Below, piece after piece: positions 8,523-19,750 of a stretch of 64,000 bases of DNA. The DNA lies in NCBI GenBank assembly GCA_903915655.1, contig CAIWTU010000081.1, forward strand, positions 1 through 64,000, read 5' to 3'. The stretch comes from an uncultured Geobacter sp. (lineage in GTDB: Bacteria; Desulfobacterota; Desulfuromonadia; Geobacterales; Geobacteraceae). How positions within the stretch are numbered: the first letter of the stretch is position 1; each line of letters opens with the position of its first letter. The notes beneath the pieces are model-generated. The model saw only the letters and a program-made list of their open reading frames with translations, was not told the origin of the DNA and searched no databases. Position numbers and translations under genes: made by a program.

Positions 8523-9176
8523 TCAGAGATTCTCACCTTCCCAACCGTACTTGCCGATAAGCTTTACAAAGCGGCAACCTGTCAGTTCTTCACGGACAAT
8601 GGCGCCATCTTTCTCTTTGGTGATTCTGAGAAGGGTCTGTTCAATCTGACCTCCAACCGGGATTACCATCCGCCCGCCCACTGCCAGTTGATCAATCAGT
8701 TCCAAGGGGATATCAGGGGAGCCTGCGGTGACAATTATTGCATCAAACGGGGCATCTTCCTTCCATCCGACCGTACCATCGGCAATTTTGATATTTACAT
8801 TAAATAATCCGAGGATGTCAAGTGCCTTGCGCGCACGCAAAACAAGGGAACGTATTCGTTCAATGGTGTAAACCCGGTCAGCAAGAGAAGCAAGTATTGC
8901 TGCCTGATAACCCGAACCCGTTCCAATTTCCAGAACTTTCTCGGTTCCCTTCAATTCTAGCAATTCGGTCATAAGGGCAACCATGTATGGTTGCGATATG
9001 GTCTGTTTTTCTCCTATAGGCAAAGGATTATCGTTGTAGGCCTGGGTTGCCATAGCCTCTTCGACGAAGATATGACGGGGGACTTTCAGCATCGCTTCGA
9101 TTAGTCGACGATCCTTTATCCCCCGGGCAATAATCTGGCTTTCAACCATTCTTTTTCTTGAAATGTCAAAATTCAT
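8523..9176 (-). CDS. pcm: Protein-L-isoaspartate O-methyltransferase
   Basis: Pcm methylates damaged isoaspartyl residues with S-adenosylmethionine so that they can revert to aspartate. This 217-residue protein shows the family N-terminus ([19 protein letters not shown]), [16 protein letters not shown], the SAM-binding motif [15 protein letters not shown] near residues 80-94, and [20 protein letters not shown] precedes ATG 9176. It lies between surE and rpoS, an arrangement shared with E. coli (surE-pcm-nlpD-rpoS) and linked to stress survival. Confidence 0.96.
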   Translation of the reverse strand: MNFDISRKRMVESQIIARGIKDRRLIEAMLKVPRHIFVEEAMATQAYNDNPLPIGEKQTISQPYMVALMTELLELKGTEKVLEIGTGSGYQAAILASLADRVYTIERIRSLVLRARKALDILGLFNVNIKIADGTVGWKEDAPFDAIIVTAGSPDIPLELIDQLAVGGRMVIPVGGQIEQTLLRITKEKDGAIVREELTGCRFVKLIGKYGWEGENL

Positions 9177-9281
9177 AAAGCTCCTTGAAATGAGGCAGTT
9201 ACAGTTTATAACAAATAGGAAATTAAAAGTCCATTATTCCTGTCGGTTCTCCCTGTAAAATTCCTTGTTTCTTGATGGAAA

Positions 9282-10028
9282 TCAGGCCAGATTCCAGCTC
9301 TTGAGCTCCTCCATTGAAGAATAGTTTGTCAAATCAATATGAAGGGGGGTCACGGATATATGGCCTCTGCCGACTACGTCAAAATCGCTTCCTGGGATGT
9401 ACTGCAAATTCTGCACTCCGCTCCCTATCCAGTAATATTTTCGCCCTCTCGGATCTATCTTATCTATTATCAGTCCCTCGTAGCGCCTTTTCCCCTGGCT
9501 GGTTATCATTGCTGGAAGGATTTCAGAGTAGTTCAGATCAGGCACATTAATATTAAGGAAGGTGTCGGGAGGGAGTTGCCGCTCGAAGATTATCTCTGCA
9601 AGGCGGCAGGCAAATTTTGCGGCACTGGAGTAATGGACGCCACTTCCATCAGTGACCAGTGAAATCGCAAAGGAGGGTATTCCCATCAGTGTTGCCTCCA
9701 TTGCTGCGGATACGGTCCCTGAGTAGGTCACATCGTCGCCTAGATTCCCCCCCCGGTTTATACCAGAGACGACGATGTCAGGTCTAAAGGGCAACAGACT
9801 GTGTATGCCGAGGTTGACGCAATCGGTGGGCGTTCCATCTACCGCAAAAATCATCGGACCCAATTCAATCGCCCGGAGGGGATGATGCAGGGTCAGTCCA
9901 TGCCCTACTGCGCTTCTCTCCCTGTCGGGGGCTATTACGGCGACTTCGCCCAGCTTCCGTAATTCCTCCGCCAGGACGACAATTCCTTTGGCGTGAATCC
10001 CGTCGTCATTAGTTACAAGAATTTTCAT
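9282..10028 (-). CDS. surE: 5'/3'-nucleotidase SurE
   Basis: SurE is a metal-dependent nucleotidase acting on 5'- and 3'-nucleotides and short polyphosphate. The 248-residue protein begins MKILVTNDDGIHAKG, with the Asp-Asp metal pair, and continues with PDRERSAVGHGLTL, the metal-binding SGINRGGNLGDDVTYSGTV and HISVTPLHIDLT near the end. ATG 10028 is chosen by family length and the direct start at the catalytic strand; a longer frame to 10130 would add 34 non-homologous residues and overlap the next gene. It leads the surE-pcm-rpoS set. Confidence 0.96.
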   Translation of the reverse strand: MKILVTNDDGIHAKGIVVLAEELRKLGEVAVIAPDRERSAVGHGLTLHHPLRAIELGPMIFAVDGTPTDCVNLGIHSLLPFRPDIVVSGINRGGNLGDDVTYSGTVSAAMEATLMGIPSFAISLVTDGSGVHYSSAAKFACRLAEIIFERQLPPDTFLNINVPDLNYSEILPAMITSQGKRRYEGLIIDKIDPRGRKYYWIGSGVQNLQYIPGSDFDVVGRGHISVTPLHIDLTNYSSMEELKSWNLA

Positions 10029-10126
10029 CAGGACCCCCTGTTTATCAAGAAACTTCGGACGGAATAAGTTCTGAGATTTGGTTGGTTCAGGCGCCACGGT
10101 CGGAGGAAATGGCATTTGAAGAGCGC

Positions 10127-10960
10127 TCAACGGTACCTTGGGTTATTCCCGGTTACCTCGACTTTGGGCCCGTCTTCCAGAAGTTCGAGTTCCCCCTGGT
10201 CATCTTCGTATTCATCCTCGCCCACCGCCCAGTCATACAGCTTTTTGGCGTCTTTGAGTAGAGGTTTTTCAGGTATGCCATATATTCTGTTCTGCATCTC
10301 CTCATCAAAGAGACCGATGCAACCGTGGGATGCCGGTTTTCCTGGGAGATCGCGGGCGTGTACCCAGTAAGAGACATTGTCCGCTCCGATATGAAAACGG
10401 AATGCATAATCCATCGGGTATTGTGCTTCCTGATCCGCTGTTTTGTAGAGCGATGAGGTGTGCTCAAGATGGCGGGCATCGACAGTGAAGAGACCGGACG
10501 GGGTGAGATGACTATCCTTACCGGTAGCGGCCGGGAAGGAGAATTTCAGCCTGCCGAATTCATAGGCGCCTAGCCATTGTTCGGTCCGGTTGATGAGGAT
10601 GTATTTCTCTTCGTGAAGCGCAGGTTCATAAATTGCCGGAAGTGGACAGTAATCCGCAGCATCTTTCATATTCTCCGGGACCCTGATAGTGACCCCCGGG
10701 TAGGCGTGACGACGGTCAATCCTGTTGAAACGGGCCACATGTATCCACTCTCCGCCGAAAAGATTTTCCAGAGTGTCCTGGGGTCTAAGAAAACGGGGTC
10801 TCCATTTAACTGTTCTCATGCTTGGATAGTCTATCCTGGTGAGGTTTTCAAAACCAGGATCCTTCAGAGAAGTAGCCGGTTCGGAAATAATAGCCGGGCT
10901 ACTGACAAGAACCAAAACAAGAACAATGAAGTAAACAATGTATGTAATCTTTTCTGGCAT
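10127..10960 (-). CDS. L,D-transpeptidase (YkuD) with LysM-like domain
   Basis: The 277-residue protein has an N-terminal hydrophobic segment (YIVYFIVLVLVLVSS) acting as signal or anchor. A LysM-like segment follows (DTLENLF ... NRIDRRHAYPGVTIRVP, about residues 62-95), then a YkuD catalytic domain from residue 117. Its catalytic box reads HARDLPGKPASHGCIGL, with Cys in SHGC. Such enzymes make 3-3 cross-links in peptidoglycan or attach proteins to it. The C-terminus is very acidic (EDEYEDDQGELELLEDG). It sits upstream of surE on the same strand, where E. coli-type clusters instead carry the LysM protein NlpD next to rpoS. Confidence 0.9.
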   Translation of the reverse strand: MPEKITYIVYFIVLVLVLVSSPAIISEPATSLKDPGFENLTRIDYPSMRTVKWRPRFLRPQDTLENLFGGEWIHVARFNRIDRRHAYPGVTIRVPENMKDAADYCPLPAIYEPALHEEKYILINRTEQWLGAYEFGRLKFSFPAATGKDSHLTPSGLFTVDARHLEHTSSLYKTADQEAQYPMDYAFRFHIGADNVSYWVHARDLPGKPASHGCIGLFDEEMQNRIYGIPEKPLLKDAKKLYDWAVGEDEYEDDQGELELLEDGPKVEVTGNNPRYR

Positions 10961-11257
10961 ATTGGGCTTTAAGGAAGATAATTGATAGGAGCGGTACCCT
11001 AACTATCACTATTTGATATCATGGTCAAGTAAAAGGAGCGATAGAAAAAGAAGAAGAGCCTGAAAAGAGGTCCCTTTAAACAAAAAATCAGTTGCTGGAT
11101 AATAATAGTTTATTAACCTGTCAAGTGAGAGTATATTAAGCATGATATAGATATATATGAATCGGATAGAATTTGTCACGCAGGAATAGATGCTGCCATT
11201 TTTTGCAAGAAGTGGTGAAACGATCATGGCAGCTTGACTGATGCAGCGGAGGGCGAG

Positions 11258-13384
11258 ATGACATCAACCGGTATGGGTAAAAACCTGAAAGCAGAGTTAA
11301 AGCGTCTGATTGAGGTAGAGAAGAGTGGTTTGCCCCCTGACGGGGGGGTGGATTTCAACAGGTTGATCTTCGCCGCAAGTCCTTACCTGCTGCAGCATGC
11401 AGAAAACCGGGTGGAATGGTTCGAGTGGAGCGACGAGGCATTTGCCCGGGCAAGGAACGAAAATAAACCGGTTTTTCTCTCCATAGGTTACGCCACCTGC
11501 CACTGGTGTCACGTGATGGAGCGGGAATCGTTCGAGGACAGGGAAGTAGCAGAGGTATTGAACCGTAACTTTATTGCAATCAAGGTTGACCGTGAAGAAA
11601 GACCCGATATCGATGATCTCTACATGGCGGCTGCACATATGATGACCGGGAGCGGTGGCTGGCCTCTCAATCTTTTCTTAACCCCGGATAAAAAGCCATT
11701 TTACGCCTCTAGCTATATCCCCAGAACGGCTCGGCACGGAATGGCAGGCATTATAGAAATAATGGAAAAGATAGCTGATATCTGGGACACCAGGCGTGAC
11801 TCAGTGGAAAGCACCTCTGATGCAGTAATGAAGGAGTTGGCGGCAATAGCTGAACCGGTCCCGGCGCCACTATCGGGGGGAGACGTTTTTGCGGCTGCAT
11901 TTCGACAGCTGGAAATGTTATATGACAGCAAATTCAGCGGGTTCGGACCTGCACCCAGGTTTCCCCGGCCTTTGATCATTTCATTTCTGATCCGCTATAG
12001 CGCGAGGAAGGGGAATACTGCTGCTCTTGCAATGGCGGAAGATACCTTACTCGCTATGCGTAATGGCGGTATTTACGATCATCTCGGCTTTGGTTTCCAT
12101 CGTTATTCAGTTGATAAAAAGTGGCTGGTTCCCCATTTCGAGAAGATGCTTTATGATCAGGCAATGCTGGCTCTTGCCTATATAGATGCCTTCAAGTTTG
12201 TGCGAAACCCTTCGTATGCTGATATGGCGAAGGAAATATTCGGTTACGTGTTGCGGGAAATGACTTCTCCCGGAGGAGGCTTCTATTCTGCAGAGGATGC
12301 AGATCTCGAGGGGGTAGAAGGGAAATATTACGTCTGGACCCCTGGTGAAATAGAAGAGGTTCTTGGTGAAGATGATGGCAAAATATTTTGCACACTGTAC
12401 GGCGTCACCCGGGATGGAAATTTCGAGGGGGAAAATATTCTTCATCTGCGGCAATCCGTTGACAAGTTCGCAGAGAGCGGGGGGACCGATCCATCGGTCC
12501 TGACTGCTCAACTGGAGAGTTGGCGGAAGTTGCTCTTATCCAGACGGGATGAAAGGATTAAACCGCTTCGGGATGAAAAGATTCTTGCTTCCTGGAACGG
12601 GTTAATGATAGTTGCCCTGGCGAGAGGTTTTGCTGTAACGGACGATTTTCATTATCTGGATGCAGCCAGAGGCGCCCTTGATTTTATTAAAAAACAGATG
12701 ATTACCCCTGAAGGGCGCCTGCTTCACAGTAATTATCTCGGCCAATCGGGAGTTCCCGCATTTCTCGAGGATTATTCTTTCCTCGTCTGGGGACTTCTGG
12801 AATTGTATGAAGCAACCCTCGAACCGCAATATCTTGATGACGCCATGAGCTTCAGCAAAGAGACGTTGCGTCTCTTTGTCGACGAAGAAAACTTTGGCCT
12901 TTTTGATTCAGGTTCTGATGTCGAAAATGTCCTGATAAGGAAAAAAAGCGCCCTTGATGGAGTCATGCCGTCAGGAAACTCGGTGGCCGCGATGAATTTC
13001 CTGAAGATCGGTAAGATCACAAAAAAACCGGGTTATGTAGAAGAGGGGGGAGGGATCCTCCGTTCCCTCATGGGGAACCTGCTAGAACAGCCGATCGGAT
13101 ACCTGAATTCACTGGCTGCCCTCGATTATCTGGATGGGCCGGACCTGGATATAACTGTTGCGGGTGAAATAGCCGACCCGGAGAGTAAAGAGATGCTCAC
13201 CTCTATCCGGAAGAGATATATCCCCGGGTTGACGTTGCGAATAAGGGTCCCAGGAGAAGAAAGGGGCGATTATAAAAGGGTTGATGGGAAAACTGCTCTT
13301 TATGTCTGCACGCAACTCTCCTGTCTCCCTCCTGTGACAGGATACGCTCCCCTTGAGAGTTTGCTCGATGAACTTTTACCTTAA
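11258..13384 (+). CDS. Thioredoxin-fold DUF255 / YyaL (spermatogenesis-associated 20-like) protein
   Basis: This 708-residue protein belongs to the YyaL/DUF255 family. A thioredoxin-like domain at the start contains [17 protein letters not shown], with the CHWC pair, around residues 83-99. The remaining 500 residues form a six-hairpin-type alpha toroid resembling glycoside hydrolases and N-acylglucosamine epimerases ([47 protein letters not shown]). The true function is unknown; a sugar-binding or redox role has been suggested by fold only. ATG 11258 with GGAGGG upstream is preferred over a TTG at 11234. It is transcribed alone, ahead of murJ. Confidence 0.92.
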   Translation: MTSTGMGKNLKAELKRLIEVEKSGLPPDGGVDFNRLIFAASPYLLQHAENRVEWFEWSDEAFARARNENKPVFLSIGYATCHWCHVMERESFEDREVAEVLNRNFIAIKVDREERPDIDDLYMAAAHMMTGSGGWPLNLFLTPDKKPFYASSYIPRTARHGMAGIIEIMEKIADIWDTRRDSVESTSDAVMKELAAIAEPVPAPLSGGDVFAAAFRQLEMLYDSKFSGFGPAPRFPRPLIISFLIRYSARKGNTAALAMAEDTLLAMRNGGIYDHLGFGFHRYSVDKKWLVPHFEKMLYDQAMLALAYIDAFKFVRNPSYADMAKEIFGYVLREMTSPGGGFYSAEDADLEGVEGKYYVWTPGEIEEVLGEDDGKIFCTLYGVTRDGNFEGENILHLRQSVDKFAESGGTDPSVLTAQLESWRKLLLSRRDERIKPLRDEKILASWNGLMIVALARGFAVTDDFHYLDAARGALDFIKKQMITPEGRLLHSNYLGQSGVPAFLEDYSFLVWGLLELYEATLEPQYLDDAMSFSKETLRLFVDEENFGLFDSGSDVENVLIRKKSALDGVMPSGNSVAAMNFLKIGKITKKPGYVEEGGGILRSLMGNLLEQPIGYLNSLAALDYLDGPDLDITVAGEIADPESKEMLTSIRKRYIPGLTLRIRVPGEERGDYKRVDGKTALYVCTQLSCLPPVTGYAPLESLLDELLP

Positions 13385-13457
13385 CGGAAAATAGATTACC
13401 AATTTCAGTTCAACTATGCTAATAACCCGATGAATGTTTCGTGTTCAAGGGGTTATT

Positions 13458-15020
13458 ATGTCTGAAAAGAGAAACATCGCCCAGGCTGCCGGGGTACTCG
13501 GGTTTGCAACAATCATTTCACGTATTCTTGGTATGCTCCGCGATATGGTAGCTTCACGGTTATTCGGTGCAGGATTTGCCATGGATGCCTTCATCGCTGC
13601 TTACCTGATACCGAACATGTTGCGCCGTTTTTTTGCTGAAGGGGCTCTGACTTCGGCCTTCGTCCCGATATTTTCCGAATATTATACAAAACAGGGGGAA
13701 GAAGAGGCACGGGAACTTGCCAATGTCTGCTTTACTGTACTTACAATGGTTATGGCGGCCGTGGTGCTGCTCGGTGTAGTTTTTTCACCGATCATTGTAT
13801 CTCTGATGTTTCCTGGATTCAGGACGGATCCGTGCAAGCTGGAACTCACTATTCTGCTGAACCGCCTTATGTTTCCGTACATTTTTTTCATCAGCCTGGT
13901 CGCGCTTTCCATGGGGATACTGAATACTGTACGGCATTTTTTCACCCCGGCCATATCCACGGTCTTTCTGAATCTGGCTGTGATATTTTGTGCGATTTTT
14001 CTGCATAAGCAGTTTGCCGTGCCGATAACTTCGCTTGCCGTTGGAGTGCTGATAGGCGGCTTCCTGCAGTTGCTCCTCCAGTTGCCGACCCTGTATCGCA
14101 AGGGATTTTCCATCCGTCCACGCTTTAATCTCCGTCACCCGGCATTAAAAAGGATTGCTCTACTTATGGTCCCCTCCGTTTTTGGCGTGGGTGTCTATTA
14201 TCTTAATATAACTGTAGGGAGCATTCTCGCGTCGTTCCTTCCACAGGGGAGCGTTTCCTATCTCTACTATGCCCAGCGTCTCTTCGAATTCCCCCAGGGG
14301 ATATTTACCGTTTCCGTGGCACAGGCGGTACTACCTTCCATGAGCAGGCAGGCTGCCGCTGGAGAAATCGACCAACTGAAGGATTCCCTGGCCTTTGGCC
14401 TACGTTTGACACTTTTTATAACTATACCGGCCATGGCCGGACTGTTGGCCTGTTCCACACCGATTTTCAGCCTATTGTTCATGGGTGGGAAGTTTGACTA
14501 CAGTATGGTTATAAAGTCATCCGAGGCCCTTTTCTTCTACTCCATCGGTCTTTCATTTGTTGCGATGGTCCGGATCCTGGTACCGGCTTTCTACGCGCTT
14601 AAAGATACCCGGACCCCGGTAATCATGGCGTTCATCGCCTTTTTGCTGAATGTCGTATTAAGCCTTCTGCTGATGCGTCCCCTCCTGCATGGCGGACTGG
14701 CTCTTGCCACCTCTCTTTCCGCCTTTTGCAACATGCTCCTTCTTCTTTATTTCCTGCGGAAAAAAATCGGACCCTTTGGTGGGAGGAAGATCGCCCTTGC
14801 CGGCTTTAAAACGGCACTGGCCTCTGTTCCGATGTTTATCGCCGTTTACTGGGGGGTCCGGATGCTGGACTGGTCGATGCATGGTCATAAGGTTTATAAA
14901 GCTGCCTGGCTTGGCACATTTGTAACTGCGGGGATAATCCTTTTTCTTTCTTTTGCCTGCCTGTTCCGTTGCGAAGAGACCCGTGAAGCGATAAGGATCT
15001 TGCGGAAGAGGGTGAGATGA
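13458..15020 (+). CDS. murJ: Lipid II flippase MurJ
   Basis: MurJ moves the peptidoglycan precursor lipid II across the inner membrane. The 520-residue protein is almost entirely hydrophobic, in keeping with 14 membrane helices. Family hallmarks include the N-terminal ATIISRILGMLRDMVASRLFG, AFIAAYLIPNMLRRFFAEGA and YYAQRLFEFPQGIFTV near the middle. ATG 13458 is chosen because AAGGGG lies seven bases upstream; the frame also opens at 13434. It is followed by a long non-coding spacer, so it probably ends its transcript. Confidence 0.95.
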   Translation: MSEKRNIAQAAGVLGFATIISRILGMLRDMVASRLFGAGFAMDAFIAAYLIPNMLRRFFAEGALTSAFVPIFSEYYTKQGEEEARELANVCFTVLTMVMAAVVLLGVVFSPIIVSLMFPGFRTDPCKLELTILLNRLMFPYIFFISLVALSMGILNTVRHFFTPAISTVFLNLAVIFCAIFLHKQFAVPITSLAVGVLIGGFLQLLLQLPTLYRKGFSIRPRFNLRHPALKRIALLMVPSVFGVGVYYLNITVGSILASFLPQGSVSYLYYAQRLFEFPQGIFTVSVAQAVLPSMSRQAAAGEIDQLKDSLAFGLRLTLFITIPAMAGLLACSTPIFSLLFMGGKFDYSMVIKSSEALFFYSIGLSFVAMVRILVPAFYALKDTRTPVIMAFIAFLLNVVLSLLLMRPLLHGGLALATSLSAFCNMLLLLYFLRKKIGPFGGRKIALAGFKTALASVPMFIAVYWGVRMLDWSMHGHKVYKAAWLGTFVTAGIILFLSFACLFRCEETREAIRILRKRVR

Positions 15021-15451
15021 GAAAAGGGAGGCACTCCCCTGCCACCGGTTTGTCGGTCCCTCGGGAGCGATGACCGATCGTTCAGTTCTGGCCGGAGTTG
15101 ATCCGAAAGGGGGCTTCTGATAATGGAAAGTTTAGAGTTGAAACCTGTTTTCAGTCAGTTAGCTGCTGATATCCTTCGTTTATGTTCACAACTCCCCTGT
15201 CAAGCTTTTTCTTTCCGGACGTAACCACTTAAAATAGCTGGAAAAGTTGCTAACATACCGTAATTACAGTATAAATTAAAATGATTAAAAAACAGGCAGA
15301 AGGTAGAAAGGTACCTAAAAGTGTTCAGTTCCAGAGTTTTCAACACGGTTATCAACAGCATTTCCACACTTTTTGTGGACAATTCAAAACGGTGTTGAAA
15401 AAATGTAAACTATAAAAAAATGAACGGCATTCCTCTTCCGAATTATTGAGT
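15021..15451. other. Intergenic region with AT-rich stretch and DnaA-box-like sites
   Basis: This 431-base spacer between the murJ end and mazG end has no convincing gene. An AT-rich part lies at about 15255-15300, followed by a cluster of nonamers resembling DnaA boxes at 15337-15401 (listed separately). Confidence 0.5.
15337..15401. repeat. Cluster of DnaA-box-like nonamers
   Basis: Within 65 bases are TTTTCAACA (15337), TTATCAACA (15349), ATTTCCACA (15360), TTGTCCACA on the minus strand (15374-15382) and TTTTCAACA on the minus strand (15393-15401). The consensus DnaA box is TTATCCACA; TTGTCCACA and TTATCAACA differ from it by one base. The outer pair also forms an inverted repeat. It may be a DnaA-binding regulatory site, a minor origin-like element, or chance in AT-rich DNA. 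Confidence 0.35.
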
Positions 15452-16240
15452 CTACTCTTTTTCAAGTTCTTTTGCCTCTTCCCATAGTCGGTTAATTTCT
15501 TTCGGAGAAACTTCCTGCATTTCCTTGTTGGCTGAGTGAAGAGTCTCCTCTATATGACTGAAACGTTTCATAAACCGTACAATAGTTTTTCTCAAAGCCT
15601 CTTCGGGATTCAGCGATAAAAATCGGCCAAGATTGACAATGGCAAAAAGGAGGTCGCCCAGTTCCGCTTCCATCCGCTCCTGATTCTCCTCGAACATTGT
15701 TTCTTCGAACTCTTTGAGCTCTTCCAGAACCTTGGCGAAAACCTCATCCACGTCGGCCCAGTCAAAGCCGACCCTGGCCGCCTTTTCGGTAATTTTATGC
15801 GCCTTGAGCAAGGCAGGAAGCTCGGCTGGGACCCCCGACAACACGGATTTACGCGCTTCACCCTTTTCCATTTTCTTGATTCTTTCCCAATTTTCTATCA
15901 ACTCGTCGATATTGTTCACCTTCAGGTCGTCAAATACGTGGGGATGCCTCCGTATCAACTTGTCATTGAGGGTGTCAATAATGTCGTTTATAGCAAAATC
16001 TCCACGTTCCTCTGCGATAACTGCATGAAAGACAACCTGGAGCAGGATATCTCCCAGTTCCTCTTTGAGCATTGTCGTTGATGACGCATCGATAGCTTCG
16101 ATGACTTCGTAGGCCTCTTCAAGGAGATACCTTTTGAGGCTTTCATGGGTCTGTTCCGCATCCCAGGGGCAGCCTCCCGGGGCGCGCAGTCGCCGCATGA
16201 TTTCCATCAGTTTGTCGAAACGGGAGGTATTCGAATACAT
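15452..16240 (-). CDS. mazG: Nucleoside triphosphate pyrophosphohydrolase MazG
   Basis: MazG hydrolyses (d)NTPs to monophosphates and pyrophosphate, clearing aberrant nucleotides. The 262-residue protein has two MazG domains. The first is at residues 10-110, with CPWDAEQTHESL and the metal motif EELGDILLQVVFHA; the second is at about 165-250, with EAELGDLLFAIVNLGR. ATG 16240 is chosen since GGAG lies seven bases upstream and homologues begin near this point; an earlier frame from 16303 adds 21 residues. It follows tgt in the same direction, with a short gap. Confidence 0.95.
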   Translation of the reverse strand: MYSNTSRFDKLMEIMRRLRAPGGCPWDAEQTHESLKRYLLEEAYEVIEAIDASSTTMLKEELGDILLQVVFHAVIAEERGDFAINDIIDTLNDKLIRRHPHVFDDLKVNNIDELIENWERIKKMEKGEARKSVLSGVPAELPALLKAHKITEKAARVGFDWADVDEVFAKVLEELKEFEETMFEENQERMEAELGDLLFAIVNLGRFLSLNPEEALRKTIVRFMKRFSHIEETLHSANKEMQEVSPKEINRLWEEAKELEKE

Positions 16241-16316
16241 AAGGACTCCAGGGTAGATTATTGATTCAGCGTTTTTCTTGAACTCGGTAAAAACCTGATG
16301 CAACGGTAAGAGCCGT

Positions 16317-17785
<1,469 letters not shown>

Positions 17786-19633
17786 ATGTGGCCGTCAATC
17801 TCAAAACCATTCTTGATAATGCTGGTTTTGATCCTTGTTTTCAACTTTTCTTATTATCTGATTACGATGCGGAATAGTACCGAGAGTGCAGAAATATCCT
17901 ACAGCCGTTTCAAGGATGAGTTGGCAAAGGAGACAATAAAGAGGGTCAGTTTTAAAGGTACAAGCGTAAAAGGGGAGTTCAGGACGAAGGTCAAGCTCCC
18001 GCAATTGTCGGCCGGGAAAAGTTCTTTCCAGGAAGTTTCGCAGTTTTCCACCGTAATGCCGTCAATCCCGGACCCGTCCCTCTTAGCCGATCTCCAGGCA
18101 AAAAAGGTTGACGTGAGTGCCGTCTCCACCGAAGTTTCTGCTTTCATGAGTACAATTTTGTATATTTTACCCTGGGTTTTAATATTCGGAATCTGGTTTT
18201 TGATTTCTCGCGGCGTTCGCGGACAAGGGCCATCTGGCATGATGGGGGGCTTCTCCAAATCTGGTGCCAGAATATATAGTCCTAAGAAGGGAATTGTTAC
18301 ATTTGATGATGTGGCCGGAATGAACGAAGCAAAACTGGAGTTGAAAGAGATAGTTGATTATTTGAAAGATACAAAAAAATTTCAACGGATAGGTGGTAAA
18401 GTACCGAAGGGAATCCTTCTGGTTGGACCTCCGGGGACCGGGAAAACATTATTGGCAAAAGCGGTGGCTGGTGAGGCGGGCGTGACCTTTTTCAGTATTT
18501 CTGCATCGCAGTTCATTGAGATGTTTGTCGGTGTCGGCGCCAGCAGGGTGCGCGAACTCTTTTCGAGTGCGAGGACAGCAGCCCCGAGCATTATTTTTAT
18601 TGATGAGCTGGATGCCGTAGGGCGGAGCAGGGGTGCCGGATTCGGAGGTGGCCATGACGAACGGGAACAGACCCTGAATCAGCTTCTTTCTGAAATGGAT
18701 GGCTTTGATCCCCATGAGGAGGTTATTGTCATGGCTGCCACCAACCGTCCCGATGTTCTTGATCCGGCATTACTGCGGCCTGGCAGATTTGATCGTAGAG
18801 TCGTAATTGAACGTCCGGATTGGCGTGACCGGGAAAAAATATTGAAGGTTCATACACGTAAAATCTGCCTTGCCGATGATGTTGATCTGGCCGTAATTGC
18901 CAAGGGGACTCCTGGAATGAGCGGTGCTGATCTGGAAAATCTGGTAAATGAATCTGCAATACTTGCTGCACGTGCAGACGCCCTCTCTGTAAATATGAAT
19001 TACCTCGAACAGGCCAAGGACAAATTGTTAATGGGGAGTGAAAGGAAGATGTTCATTTCCGGCGAGGAAAAGCGGATTACCGCCTATCATGAGGCCGGAC
19101 ATGCGCTTGTGGCGCTCTTGCTTCCCGGCACTGACCCGCTGCACAAAGTGACTATCATCCCCCACGGTATGGCCCTCGGGGTGACCCAGCAGATTCCCGA
19201 AGACGACCGCTATCATTATCCGAAGAGTTACCTGATGAACAGGCTTTCCGTGGTACTTGGCGGACGAGTAGCAGAACGGATGGTGTTCGGTGACATCTCT
19301 ACCGGGGCGCATAATGACCTGAAGATGGTTACTGAACTTTCTGAAAAGATGGTCTGTCAGTGGGGGATGAGTGACAAGATCGGGGCGATAACATTCAGCA
19401 GAGGGGAAGAACATCCCTTCCTCGGAATGAAGCTGGCCCAGGAGAAGACTTTTTCCGAAGAGATGGCCTGGCTTATTGATCAGGAGATCACCGGACTTAT
19501 AAAAACAGCGGAGACCAGGACTGAAGAAATCTTGTCCGGTAATAGAATAAAATTGGACGCTATTGCAAATGCCTTGCTGGAAGAGGAGACTCTGGACGCC
19601 AGACGGATTAACGAGGTCCTGCGAAGTGTATAA
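17786..19633 (+). CDS. ftsH: ATP-dependent zinc metalloprotease FtsH
   Basis: FtsH is the membrane-anchored AAA+ protease that degrades misassembled membrane proteins and selected regulators. The 615-residue protein has two membrane helices ([17 protein letters not shown] near residues 9-25 and [15 protein letters not shown] near 130) around a periplasmic domain. Then come the AAA domain with GPPGTGKT (about 214) and [14 protein letters not shown], and the zinc protease motif HEAGHALV near 435. ATG 17786 has CAGGAG upstream and begins directly before the first helix; the longer frame from 17723 is unlikely. It appears monocistronic. Confidence 0.94.
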   Translation: MWPSISKPFLIMLVLILVFNFSYYLITMRNSTESAEISYSRFKDELAKETIKRVSFKGTSVKGEFRTKVKLPQLSAGKSSFQEVSQFSTVMPSIPDPSLLADLQAKKVDVSAVSTEVSAFMSTILYILPWVLIFGIWFLISRGVRGQGPSGMMGGFSKSGARIYSPKKGIVTFDDVAGMNEAKLELKEIVDYLKDTKKFQRIGGKVPKGILLVGPPGTGKTLLAKAVAGEAGVTFFSISASQFIEMFVGVGASRVRELFSSARTAAPSIIFIDELDAVGRSRGAGFGGGHDEREQTLNQLLSEMDGFDPHEEVIVMAATNRPDVLDPALLRPGRFDRRVVIERPDWRDREKILKVHTRKICLADDVDLAVIAKGTPGMSGADLENLVNESAILAARADALSVNMNYLEQAKDKLLMGSERKMFISGEEKRITAYHEAGHALVALLLPGTDPLHKVTIIPHGMALGVTQQIPEDDRYHYPKSYLMNRLSVVLGGRVAERMVFGDISTGAHNDLKMVTELSEKMVCQWGMSDKIGAITFSRGEEHPFLGMKLAQEKTFSEEMAWLIDQEITGLIKTAETRTEEILSGNRIKLDAIANALLEEETLDARRINEVLRSV

Positions 19634-19750
19634 ATCACGGTAGTCAGCGCGTGGGGACTGCTCCTGATCCGGCCTTACCTGAATCGGGGGCGCTGCAAGA
19701 ATCCCCTCTGCAAAGTTCTTGGTTTTTAATCTCAGTATAATAAAGGGGTC

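Noticed and set aside
11009-11227. 72-codon minus-strand frame upstream of the DUF255 gene
   Set aside because: AT-rich low-complexity product, no ribosome site; more likely a spacer with promoters.
15200-15382. 60-codon minus-strand frame in the murJ-mazG spacer
   Set aside because: It overlaps the DnaA-box-like cluster, lacks a ribosome site and looks like translated AT-rich spacer.
15337-15401. Calling this the chromosomal origin
   Set aside because: No dnaA, dnaN, rpmH or parAB nearby and strand use does not switch here; only a DnaA-like cluster is claimed.
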